DNA from: Streptomyces aquilus
Lineage (GTDB): Bacteria; Actinomycetota; Actinomycetes; Streptomycetales; Streptomycetaceae
Length of the DNA: 64,000 nt
Reading direction: 5' to 3'
Assembly (NCBI RefSeq): GCF_003955715.1
Contig: NZ_CP034463.1
Location: forward strand, 6,448,001 to 6,512,000
Part shown: positions 45,898 to 55,435 of the stretch, piece by piece
Layout: every line of letters begins with the position of its first letter
Position numbering within the stretch: the first letter of the stretch is position 1
Position numbers and translations under genes: made by a program
Notes under the pieces: generated by a model
The model's database searches: none
Told to the model about the DNA's origin: nothing
Seen by the model: the letters and a program-made list of their open reading frames with translations, nothing else

Positions 45898-46629
45898 TCA
45901 CAGATCGATGAGCTCCTGACGCGGTTCCTCCCGCGGCGGTTCGGCCTTCTGCCGGGCCGCCGCGCGGCGTATCAGCAGCGTCCCGCCGGCCCCGACCGCG
46001 AGCCCTGGCAGTGCCCACCACCAGTCGGTGGCGTCACCCGCCCCCGACGATCGCGCAGCGGACGCGGCGAGCGTCGGATCCGGGCTCCGCGTCGCTTCCG
46101 TGTCCCCGCCGTACGTGTCCCAGGGCGGCGGGTACTCCACGGCGGAGTCGCCGGCGGAAGCCTTGCCCATCACGCCCAGGTCCTTCAGGAGGCCGCGGAG
46201 CACCTTCGGCTGCTGGGCGCGGTGCCAGGTGCCGTTCGTCGACTCGTCCAGGTTCGCGGCCGTATGGATCCAGACCGCCTGCGAGTCCGCCGCCGGGTAC
46301 ACGCGGTCGACCCGCCACGGCGACACGTCGTGCACCATCCACGTCACGTTGATCTGTGGGCCGGCGATCAGGTCGGCCTCGGGCGGCTTGTCCGCCGCGC
46401 CCGCGCCCGGTTCTCCCAGCAGCCGCTCCAGCGTGCCGTACTCCCGGTCGGAGTAGTACAGCGATGCCGTCTCCGCGCTCTCCGGCGAGACGATCAGCAC
46501 GCTGGTCGGACCACCGGCCGCCGCCGGCCCCGCACTCCCGAGGGCGAGCCCGAGAGCCGCCGTCGACACCCCTGCCACCGCCGTCAGCCGACGACAGCCA
46601 CCCCTCCAACCGCTTCCCTGCCTGTGCAT
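45898..46629 (-). CDS. Exported membrane-anchored protein of unknown function
   Basis: 243 residues. A signal peptide (RRLTAVAGVSTAALGLALGSAGPAAAGG) is followed by an extracytoplasmic region of about 150 residues (TSVLIVSPESAETASLYYSDREYGTLERLL; VNVTWMVHDVSPWRVDRVYP-like sequence). A C-terminal helix (WWWALPGLAVGAGGTLLIRRAAARQ) and an Arg/Glu tail inside complete it. I do not recognise a named domain. It lies downstream of, and in the same direction as, an anti-sigma-like protein and an ECF sigma gene, so it may belong to the same response. Confidence 0.75.
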   Translation of the reverse strand: MHRQGSGWRGGCRRLTAVAGVSTAALGLALGSAGPAAAGGPTSVLIVSPESAETASLYYSDREYGTLERLLGEPGAGAADKPPEADLIAGPQINVTWMVHDVSPWRVDRVYPAADSQAVWIHTAANLDESTNGTWHRAQQPKVLRGLLKDLGVMGKASAGDSAVEYPPPWDTYGGDTEATRSPDPTLAASAARSSGAGDATDWWWALPGLAVGAGGTLLIRRAAARQKAEPPREEPRQELIDL

Positions 46630-46735
46630 CCCGAGCCCCCAACCTGCCGATGCCGAACGGCCCGCCCGGTCCCCGCGAGCCGTGTGTCACTTCTGGTACA
46701 CCGCTCGGCCCGCCGGGGTTCCCACCCCGCCCGCA

Positions 46736-47696
46736 CTAATCCGAGGAAGCCCCCGAAGGCTCCGCGACCGGGCTCGGCACCGACTTCGCGATCTCCAGCG
46801 CCCGGGCCTTCGACGCCACCCCCTCCAGCCGCAGCGTCACCTCCGCCGAACCCGCCCGACGGCTCCACAGCAAGGTCGGCCCGGCGGTCCTCTCCTGCCG
46901 GGTGTAGCGCTTCCCGTCCGCGTCCAGCAGCCAGAAGCTCAGCAGGTGGGGACGGGGGAACCACAGCGCGGTGTCCTGCGAACCGGCGACTGCGGAGCCG
47001 CCCAGAGAGATCCACTCCGGCTGCTCGCGCACGGTCTTCGCGAAGGTCAGATCCAGCCCCGCCGCGAACTCGTCCACCCGAACCGTCCCTCCGCGCTCGC
47101 GCCAGCAGAGACTGACCACGAACCGTCCCCGCGCCCCACCCGCCACCGACACCGCGTCCGGGGCACCGAGCGCGTCCGGCACCAGCGGCTCGAACCCGGC
47201 CCGCCGCACGGCCTGCGCCCACGACACCGACCGACCGCAGCCGGGCACCTCGGCCCCCGGAGAGGGCCGCGCCGAAGGGTCGTAGCGCACCTCGACGCCA
47301 CCGAAGTCGAACCAGTCATAGACCGCGGCCCGCACGGGCGGGGTGAGCGCGAGCACCGTGAGCAGGCCGCACAGCGTCGCGGTCAGCGAGCGCCACCGCA
47401 CCCGCGTCCAGCGGCGGACGGCCCGCAGCCGCTCCTGGGGGCCCCGGGGTTCGGGCACCGGGGCCGGCAACCGCTCGGCCAGTATCTGACCCAGCACCCG
47501 CTCGACCATCGTCTCGGACCCGAGGGAACCCTCCGCCCCGTCGGCAGCGTTCAGCGACCGCCCGAGCGCCCGCAGCTCCTCCGGCAGCCGGGAAGGGTGC
47601 ACCTCGCGCTCCCTACCGCGGTCACGTCCGCGCGGCCCCCGGCCGCCGACGCCCCCGGGGCCACGGCCGCCCTCACCGTCGTAGCCCTTCCGTCCC

Positions 47697-47713
<17 letters not shown>
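46736..47713 (-). CDS. Membrane protein, probable anti-sigma factor
   Basis: 325 residues. The N-terminus (about 1-95) is cytoplasmic, with a Gly/Arg stretch and then a helical part PEELRALGRSLNAADGAEG. One membrane helix follows at about 108-128 (LTATLCGLLTVLALTPPVRAA). The exported part (about 130-325) has two Cys (PGCGRSVSW, SLCWRE) and a DUF4367-like or DUF4179-like feel. Its start overlaps the ECF sigma gene by 17 bases, the usual layout for a sigma/anti-sigma pair. There is no HxxxCxxC zinc motif, so it would be a non-ZAS anti-sigma factor. The role is inferred from context. Confidence 0.72.
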
Positions 47714-49402
<1,689 letters not shown>

Positions 49403-49588
49403 GCCGAGCACGCACGCGTACCACCGCACAGGGACCGCACAGACGTACCACTGGACAGAGCGCTGCACATCACTACGGTTGCGCCTGCCCACAACACAGG
49501 CGTGGCCGTACAGTCGATAGCCGGACGGCCGGGACGAACCCGACAAGGGGAAGACCCCAGACACCCGAGAGGGAAGACAGGAGACGAC

Positions 49589-50173
49589 GTGGGGACCGTA
49601 ACGATCGGCGTGTCGATCGCGGTCCCGGAGCCTCACGGCAGCCAGCTCCAACAGCTGCGCGCGGGCTTCGGCGACGCCGCGGCTCACGGCATCCCCACGC
49701 ATGTCACCCTGCTGCCCCCGACGGAGGTCGAGGAAGGCGCGCTGCCCGCCATCGAGGCGCACCTCACCGAGGTCGCCGCGGCCGGCCGCGCGTTCCCGAT
49801 GCGGCTGTCCGGCACCGGCACCTTCCGCCCGCTGTCACCGGTGGTGTTCGTCCAGGTCGCCGAGGGCGCCGAGGCCTGCACCTGGCTCCAGAAGCAGGTC
49901 CGCGACGCCTCCGGCCCCGTCGCCCGCGAACTCCAGTTCCCCTACCACCCGCACGTCACGGTCGCCCACGGCATCGACGAAGAAGCCATGGACCGCGCGT
50001 ACGAGGAGCTTGCCGACTACGAGGCCCACTGGCCCTGCACCGGCTTCGCCCTCTACGAGCAGGGCGCCGACGGCGTGTGGCGCAAGCTGCGCGAGTACGC
50101 CTTCGGCGGGGCCGCCACAGTGCCGCCCCAGGGTTCTTCCGCCGCTGTGGAACAGGGCACGACCGCCCACTGA
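49589..50173 (+). CDS. 2'-5' RNA ligase / 2H phosphoesterase family protein
   Basis: 194 residues from a GTG preceded by GGAG at 49579-49582. Two HxT-type motifs define the 2H fold: HVTLLPP (about residue 36) and HVTVAHG (about residue 129). Family members are cyclic phosphodiesterases or RNA end-processing enzymes; the true substrate is unknown. It follows trpS by about 190 bases. Confidence 0.88.
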   Translation: MGTVTIGVSIAVPEPHGSQLQQLRAGFGDAAAHGIPTHVTLLPPTEVEEGALPAIEAHLTEVAAAGRAFPMRLSGTGTFRPLSPVVFVQVAEGAEACTWLQKQVRDASGPVARELQFPYHPHVTVAHGIDEEAMDRAYEELADYEAHWPCTGFALYEQGADGVWRKLREYAFGGAATVPPQGSSAAVEQGTTAH

Positions 50174-50216
50174 CCGACGGGGAGGGCCGGCCGAAGACGT
50201 CCCGCGCGACGTCCGG

Positions 50217-50972
50217 CTAGAGCGGCAACCGCCGGAACACCTCGCGCGGTACGTGCCGCAGGGCCGACATCACCCAGCGGAGCACCCCGGGCACCCACAC
50301 CGTCTCCGAACGCCGCCTCAGCCCCAGTTCCACGGCCGTCGCGACCTCCTCGGGCGTCGTCGCGAGCGGCGCCTCCGGCAGGCCGGCGGTCATCTTCGTC
50401 CGCACGAACCCGGGGCGTACGACCATGACGTGCACGCCGGTGCCGTGCAGGGCGTCGCCCAGGCCCTGGGCGAAGGCGTCGAGGCCGGCCTTGCTGGAGC
50501 CGTAGATGAAGTTGGAGCGGCGCGCGCGTTCACCGGCGACCGAGGAGAGGACCACCAGGGAGCCGTGGCCCTGCGCCTGCAACGCGCGCGCGGAGACCAG
50601 GCCTGCCGACACCGCGCCCGTGTAGTTGGTCTGCGCGACCCGCACCGCGTCGAGCGGCTCGCGCTCGTCATGGGCCTGGTCGCCGAGGACCCCGAAGGCG
50701 AGCAGCACCATGTCGATGTCGCCCTCGGCGAAGACCTTGCCGAGCACGGTCTCGTGGGACTCGGTGGCGAGCGCGTCGAAGGCGACGGTGCGCACGTCGG
50801 CCCCCAGGGCGCGCAGGTCGGCCGCGGACTGTTCCAGGGCGGACGAGGGGCGCCCCGCCAGCCACACCGTGCGGGTGCGGCGGGCGACGAGGCGGCGGGC
50901 GGTGGCCAGAGCGATCTCCGACGTCCCGCCGAGGACGAGCAGGGACTGGGGGAGGCCGAAGGCGTCCTTCAC
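50217..50972 (-). CDS. dprE2: Decaprenylphosphoryl-2-keto-ribose reductase
   Basis: 251 residues of the short-chain dehydrogenase family. The NAD-binding site is SLLVLGGTSEIALATARRL, and the catalytic Tyr-x3-Lys is in FIYGSSKAGLDAFAQGL. It reduces the keto intermediate made by DprE1 to decaprenylphosphoryl-arabinofuranose. The order DprE1 then DprE2 on one strand, and the divergent PAP2 and UbiA-like genes, support the assignment over a generic SDR. The polyprenyl chain length in Streptomyces may differ from decaprenyl. Confidence 0.9.
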   Translation of the reverse strand: MKDAFGLPQSLLVLGGTSEIALATARRLVARRTRTVWLAGRPSSALEQSAADLRALGADVRTVAFDALATESHETVLGKVFAEGDIDMVLLAFGVLGDQAHDEREPLDAVRVAQTNYTGAVSAGLVSARALQAQGHGSLVVLSSVAGERARRSNFIYGSSKAGLDAFAQGLGDALHGTGVHVMVVRPGFVRTKMTAGLPEAPLATTPEEVATAVELGLRRRSETVWVPGVLRWVMSALRHVPREVFRRLPL

Positions 50973-51020
50973 GGCAAGCAGCTCCTATGGGTCGAGCCAG
51001 AGGCTCCGGGGATCGGGGCT

Positions 51021-52370
51021 CTAGAGGTCGAGGCGGCGGGACAGGTCCGAGACGAAGGCCCCGCGCGGGTCCAACTCCGCGCGCAGCGCGCGGAAGTCGT
51101 CGAGGCGCGGGTACATCGCGGCGAGCAGTTCGGGGCGCAGCCGGGAGTCCTTGGCGAGGTAGACGCGCCCCCCGGCCGCGGCCACCTCCTCGTCCAGTCC
51201 GTCGAGGAGGGCGCCGAGGCCGGGCAGGCCCGCCGGGATGTCCAGGGCCAGGGTCCAGCCCGGCAGCGGGAAGGAGAGCCAGCCCGGGTCGGCGTCGCCG
51301 AAGCGCTTGAGGACGGCCAGGAAGGACGGGCAGCGGCGCTCCGAGAGGCGGCGCACGACCCGGCGCAGGGTGTCCTCCCGGCCGTACGGGACGACGAACT
51401 GGTACTGCACGAACCCGCCCCGGCCGTAGACGCGGTTCCAGTGCGGGACCCCGTCCAAGGGGTGGAAGAACGTCGAGAGCTTCTGCAGTTGGCCGGTACG
51501 CGCGCGAGGGGCCTTGCGGTACCAGAGTTCGTTGAACCAGCCCACGGTACGGCGGTTCAGCAGCCCCTCCGGGAGGACAGCGGGCGGGGCCGGGAGCTGG
51601 GCGGGCCGGAACGCCAGCGGGTCTCTCCGCGCGCGCGTGCCCAGCGCGTCGAGGGGCGCGTGCTCGCCGCGCGTGAGCACCGCCCGGCCGGTCGACGCGC
51701 CGCGCGCCAGCAGGTCGATCCAGGCGACCGAGTAGCGGTAGTAGTCGTCGGTGGCGGACAGTCGGGCCATCAGGTCGTCGAGGTCACGCGCGCGTTCGGT
51801 GTCGACCGACATCAGCGAGGTCTGCACCGGCTGGAGCTGGACCGTCGCGGTCAGGATCACGCCGGTCAGGCCCATGCCGCCGGTGGTCGCGTCGAACAGG
51901 GGCGTGCCGCGGCTCACCGCGCGGATCTCACCGTCGGCGGTGAGGAGTTCGAAGGACAGCACGTGCCGGGAGAAGGAGCCGGAGACGTGGTGGTTCTTGC
52001 CGTGGATGTCGGCGCCGATCGCGCCGCCGACCGTGACGTGGCGCGTGCCGGGCGTCACCGGGACGAACCAGCCGAGCGGCAGCAGGACCCGCATCAGCCG
52101 GTGCAGGGAGACGCCCGCGTCGCACAGCACGATGCCGCTGTCGGCGTCGATGACGTGGACGCGGTCCAGGGCCGTCATGTCGAGGACCGCCCCACCCGCG
52201 TTCTGCGCCGCGTCGCCGTACGCCCGTCCCAGGCCCCTGGGGATGCCGCCGCGGGCCCCGCAGTCCCGGACGGCCGCCACGGCCTCCTCGTACGTCCGTG
52301 GACGGATCAGACGGGCCGCGGTGGGCGCCGTACGGCCCCAACCTGTGACGGAAACGGTCTCGGCAGACAT
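51021..52370 (-). CDS. dprE1: Decaprenylphosphoryl-ribose oxidase
   Basis: 449 residues from the ATG at 52370, which follows TACGGT by 7 bases and has no Shine-Dalgarno sequence (probably leaderless). It is a VAO-type FAD oxidoreductase: GLGRAYGDAAQNAGGAVLDM, TPGTRHVTVGGAIGADIHGKNHH, YSVAWIDLLA and the C-terminal active-site Lys in VYLAKDSRLRPE. It oxidises the 2'-OH of polyprenylphosphoryl-ribose. At the place of the mycobacterial Cys387 (GWNICVDFP, from memory) this protein has Ala375 (GWTLALDIP), a change known to block covalent benzothiazinone inhibition. Confidence 0.92.
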   Translation of the reverse strand: MSAETVSVTGWGRTAPTAARLIRPRTYEEAVAAVRDCGARGGIPRGLGRAYGDAAQNAGGAVLDMTALDRVHVIDADSGIVLCDAGVSLHRLMRVLLPLGWFVPVTPGTRHVTVGGAIGADIHGKNHHVSGSFSRHVLSFELLTADGEIRAVSRGTPLFDATTGGMGLTGVILTATVQLQPVQTSLMSVDTERARDLDDLMARLSATDDYYRYSVAWIDLLARGASTGRAVLTRGEHAPLDALGTRARRDPLAFRPAQLPAPPAVLPEGLLNRRTVGWFNELWYRKAPRARTGQLQKLSTFFHPLDGVPHWNRVYGRGGFVQYQFVVPYGREDTLRRVVRRLSERRCPSFLAVLKRFGDADPGWLSFPLPGWTLALDIPAGLPGLGALLDGLDEEVAAAGGRVYLAKDSRLRPELLAAMYPRLDDFRALRAELDPRGAFVSDLSRRLDL

Positions 52371-52513
52371 GTCGGCGACCGTATCGCCCTTAAGAGGGCG
52401 ATTTGTTTTCAAACATCCCTGGACATTCATCCTCTCCCCGAAATGGGTGATTAATGGGATGTCGCTCAATATTGCCGGAGCTCGGGCCGTGTCGGCGTGA
52501 ACAGTGAGTCCAC
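52371..52513. promoter_or_regulatory. Divergent dprE1/PAP2 promoter with a 20-bp palindrome
   Basis: ATCGCCCT-TAAG-AGGGCGAT (52383-52402) is a perfect 8+4+8 palindrome. It is followed at once by the AT-rich dyad TTTG-N4-CAAA (52403-52414). It overlaps the likely -10 of dprE1 and lies between the two halves of the arabinose-donor cluster, so it is a candidate shared operator. Confidence 0.55.
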
Positions 52514-53227
52514 ATGGACCCCTTCGACGATCCAGGCGGCCTCGACGACACCGGTGTCCTCGGCGTACGCCATGGCATGGAACGGCGAATCCTTTCGGCG
52601 TTCAGGGCGTACGGTGCCGACCCGCGCGTCGGTGCCGCCGCGCGCGCCCTGTCCTGGGCCGGTGAGCACGGGGCGCTGTGGCTCGCGGCGGGCCTCGCGG
52701 GAGCCGCCGTGGACGGCGCGCGACGCGGCGCCTGGTTGCGCGGGACAGCGCTCACCGCGGGCGCGCACGCCATCAGCATGGGCGTGAAGAGGGTGGTGCG
52801 GCGCCCGCGCCCCGCGCACGTCGATCCCCTCGTGCGCACCGCCGGCCGCTACTCCTTCCCGAGCTCCCACGCGACCTCCGCGGCGGCGGCCGCGGTGGCG
52901 TTCGGGACGCTGGGGGCGTGCGCGGTATGTAGGGGGCGCCTTCCGGCTGGCACGCGCCCTGGACGCGGCCTTACGCCGGTCACCTATGGCGCGTGCGCCA
53001 CCGACCTCACGCCGGTCAGCCACGCCGCTCGCGCTACCTGCCTCACTCCCGTCACCCGCGCCGCTCGCGCCACCCGCCTCCTCCTCCCACCCCTCGCCGT
53101 CGCCATGTGCCTCTCGCGCCTCGTCGTCGGCGTCCACTACCCCTCCGACGTAGCGGCCGGCGCGGCGCTGGGGGCGCTCACGGCGCGTTTCGGAGCGCGC
53201 TGGATCCGAGGGGGCGCGCATGACTGA
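52514..53227 (+). CDS. PAP2 family phosphatase with a tandem-repeat insert
   Basis: 237 residues. The three acid-phosphatase motifs are KRVVRRPRP (about 94-102), PSSHATS (about 117-123) and SRLVVGVHYPSD (about 198-209), the last two spaced by an unusual insert of three 12-residue repeats beginning LTPV (codons 52970-53077). In mycobacteria the homologue next to UbiA (Rv3807c) is thought to dephosphorylate decaprenylphosphoryl-5-phosphoribose; here it overlaps the UbiA-like gene by 8 bases and probably does the same. The gene is divergent from dprE1. Confidence 0.88.
   Translation: MDPFDDPGGLDDTGVLGVRHGMERRILSAFRAYGADPRVGAAARALSWAGEHGALWLAAGLAGAAVDGARRGAWLRGTALTAGAHAISMGVKRVVRRPRPAHVDPLVRTAGRYSFPSSHATSAAAAAVAFGTLGACAVCRGRLPAGTRPGRGLTPVTYGACATDLTPVSHAARATCLTPVTRAARATRLLLPPLAVAMCLSRLVVGVHYPSDVAAGAALGALTARFGARWIRGGAHD
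52970..53077 (+). repeat. 36-bp tandem repeat inside the PAP2 gene
   Basis: There are three units of 36 bp (52970, 53006, 53042) coding LTPVTYGACATD, LTPVSHAARATC and LTPVTRAARATR. They lie between the second and third active-site motifs, in what should be a loop or a transmembrane stretch. Confidence 0.9.
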
Positions 53228-54362
53228 GACCGTGCCGCACCCCAACAACGGGCGCCCCAACAGCGGGCATTCCGACAGCGGCACACGTTCCGACGGCGCG
53301 CCCCCGAACACCCCTACGCCCCCCACCACCCCCACGCCCTCCCACACCTCCGCACCCCCCACCACCCCCACGCCCTCCCACACCTCCGCACCCCCCACCA
53401 CCCCCGCCCTCCTCGGCCAACGCACGCCCCCACGACACCCCGCACCACCCCACCCCCACCCCCGCCCCCACTCCGTCCTCCACGGCCTCCTCAAGACCGC
53501 CCGCCCCAAGCAGTGGGTCAAGAACCTTCTCGTCGTCGCCGCCCCCGCGGCCGCGGGCCAGCTGTTCACCCGGCACGCGCTCAGCCAACTCGCGCTGGTC
53601 TTCGCGCTGTTCACGGCGTGCGCCGCCGCCGTCTACCTGATCAACGACGCCCGCGACGCCGAGGCCGACCGCGCCCACCCCACCAAGCGCCACCGCCCGG
53701 TCGCCGCCGGACAGGTCCCCGTACCCGTCGCGTACGGAGTCGGAGGCGTCCTCGCCGTCCTGGCGCTCGCCCTCGCCGGCTGGCTCACCCCGCCCCTCGT
53801 CCCGGCCCTGCTCACCGCCTATGTCGGCATGCAACTCGCCTACTGCGTCAGCCTCAAGCACGTCCTGGTCGTCGACCTCGTCGTCGTCACGACCGGGTTC
53901 CTGATGCGGGCGATGGTCGGCGGGCTCGCCCTCGGGATTCCACTGTCACGCTGGTTCCTCATCACGACCGGCTTCGGGGCGTTGTTCATGGTGGCGGCCA
54001 AGCGCTACTCCGAAGCCGTGCAGATGGAAGGAACGGCGGGCGCCACGCGCGCGTTGCTCACCGAGTACACGACCGGCTATCTGCGCTTCGTCTGGCAGCT
54101 GGCGGCCGGGGTGGCCGTCCTCGGGTACTGCCTGTGGGCCCTGGAGGGCGACGGCACGCATGCCGTGCCGACAGCCACCGGCCTGCTGCCCTGGCGCCAG
54201 CTGTCCGTCGTGGCGTTCATCCTCGCGGTCCTGCGGTACGCCGTCTTCGCCGACCGGGGCACCGCGGGCGAGCCCGAGGAAGTCGTCCTCGGCGACCGCG
54301 CCCTCGCCGTCATCGGCCTGGTGTGGCTGGGGATGTACGGGCTGGCGGTGGCCCATTGGTAG
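53220..54362 (+). CDS. Polyprenyl-phosphate phosphoribosyltransferase (UbiA family, Rv3806c-like)
   Basis: 380 residues. The first 80 or so are a Pro/Thr/Ser/His-rich extension with a doubled 12-residue unit (PTPSHTSAPPTT). The UbiA domain follows: LLKTARPKQWVKNLLVVAAP, the Mg-binding NDARDAEAD motif (about residue 142), second-site residues in AAKRYSEAVQMEG, and eight or nine helices. It transfers 5-phosphoribose from PRPP to polyprenyl phosphate, the committed step to DPA. Context with PAP2, DprE1 and DprE2 makes this much likelier than a quinone prenyltransferase. Confidence 0.9.
   Translation: MTETVPHPNNGRPNSGHSDSGTRSDGAPPNTPTPPTTPTPSHTSAPPTTPTPSHTSAPPTTPALLGQRTPPRHPAPPHPHPRPHSVLHGLLKTARPKQWVKNLLVVAAPAAAGQLFTRHALSQLALVFALFTACAAAVYLINDARDAEADRAHPTKRHRPVAAGQVPVPVAYGVGGVLAVLALALAGWLTPPLVPALLTAYVGMQLAYCVSLKHVLVVDLVVVTTGFLMRAMVGGLALGIPLSRWFLITTGFGALFMVAAKRYSEAVQMEGTAGATRALLTEYTTGYLRFVWQLAAGVAVLGYCLWALEGDGTHAVPTATGLLPWRQLSVVAFILAVLRYAVFADRGTAGEPEEVVLGDRALAVIGLVWLGMYGLAVAHW
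53320..53410 (+). repeat. Pro/Thr-coding repeat at the start of the UbiA-like gene
   Basis: A 36-bp unit with CACGCCCTCCCACACCTCCG occurs twice in tandem, coding a Pro/Thr/Ser/His-rich cytoplasmic extension absent from most UbiA proteins. Confidence 0.8.
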
Positions 54363-54523
54363 ATCATCCGGCCCATTCGTAGATCACCCGGCCCGTTGGC
54401 GAACCACTCGGTCCGCCGGGACCGGACCGGCATGGCGCCCGCCACTGTCCTGCGCTTTTGGGGTACTCGTACATGGGTCTTCAGGACGTGGGCATACCTG
54501 GGTCACCGAGCACAGAGGCGGAC

Positions 54524-55435
54524 ATGGACTGGCTGAAGAAGCTCCCCGTAGTCGGACCGGCGTTCGTCCGGCTGATGGCCACGCACGCGTGGCGGTCGTA
54601 CGAGCGGCTGGACCGGGTGAAGTGGACGCGGCTGGCCGCCGCGATGACGTTCATCAGCTTCATCGCCCTGTTCCCGCTGCTGACCGTGGCCGCCGCGATC
54701 GCCGCCGCGACTCTCAGCGAGTCGCAGCAGCAGGACCTTCAGAACAAGATCGCAGACCAGGTGCCCGGCATCTCCGACCAGCTGAACATCCACGGCCTGG
54801 TCGAGAACGCCGGCGCCATCGGTCTCATCGCCGGCGCCGTGCTGCTGTTCACCGGCATCGGCTGGGTCGGCTCGATGCGTGAGTGCCTGCGCGCGGTGTG
54901 GGAGCTGCCCGACGAGGAGGTGAACCCGCTCCTGAGCAAGGCCAAGGACACCGGCATCCTCGTCGGCCTCGGCGGCGCGCTCCTGGTCACGATCGCCGCG
55001 TCCGCCGTCGGCTCCGCCCTGGTCGGCTGGATCAGCGACCAGATCGGCATCGACCGGGAGGGCTGGGGCGCCGTGCTGCTGCGGATCGCCGCGTTCCTGA
55101 TCGCCGTGCTGGCCGACTTCCTGTTGCTGCTCTACGTCCTCACCCTGCTGCCGGGCGTCGAACCGACCCGCCGCCGGCTGCTGGTGGCGGCGCTGATCGG
55201 CGCGGTCGGCTTCGAGCTGCTGAAGCTGCTGCTGAGCGGCTATATGCAGGGCGTGGCCACGAAGAGCATGTACGGCGCCTTCGGCGTCCCCGTCGCCCTG
55301 CTGCTGTGGATCAACTTCACGTCGAAACTCGTCCTGTTCTGCGCCGCCTGGACGGCGACGCAGAGCGCGGCGGACGAACTGCCCGAGGTCAGCGACGACG
55401 ACGTACGAGATCCGGCAGCGGCCACCGGCGGTTGA
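54524..55435 (+). CDS. YihY/virulence factor BrkB family membrane protein
   Basis: 303 residues from the ATG at 54524 (AGAGG upstream); an in-frame ATG at 54473 would add 17 residues. Six hydrophobic helices are seen, starting RLAAAMTFISFIALFPLLTVAAAIAAA. The conserved ends include LLPGVEPTRRRLLVAALIGAVGFELLKLLLSGY and YGAFGVPVALLLWINFTSKLVLFCAAWTA. The family was once called RNase BN in error; its true role is unknown. The C-terminal 47 bases overlap the convergent DD-carboxypeptidase gene. Confidence 0.9.
   Translation: MDWLKKLPVVGPAFVRLMATHAWRSYERLDRVKWTRLAAAMTFISFIALFPLLTVAAAIAAATLSESQQQDLQNKIADQVPGISDQLNIHGLVENAGAIGLIAGAVLLFTGIGWVGSMRECLRAVWELPDEEVNPLLSKAKDTGILVGLGGALLVTIAASAVGSALVGWISDQIGIDREGWGAVLLRIAAFLIAVLADFLLLLYVLTLLPGVEPTRRRLLVAALIGAVGFELLKLLLSGYMQGVATKSMYGAFGVPVALLLWINFTSKLVLFCAAWTATQSAADELPEVSDDDVRDPAAATGG

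Noticed and set aside
51290..51330. Cys in the DprE1 segment RRCPSF as the benzothiazinone-reactive Cys
   Set aside because: Counting from the conserved AKDSR lysine and the GW-x4-D-x-P segment, the reactive position corresponds to Ala375, not to this Cys, which lies about 29 residues earlier.
49701..52454. Plus-strand frame of 917 codons
   Set aside because: It is a shadow of the 2H phosphoesterase gene and antisense to dprE2 and dprE1, which have clear catalytic motifs.
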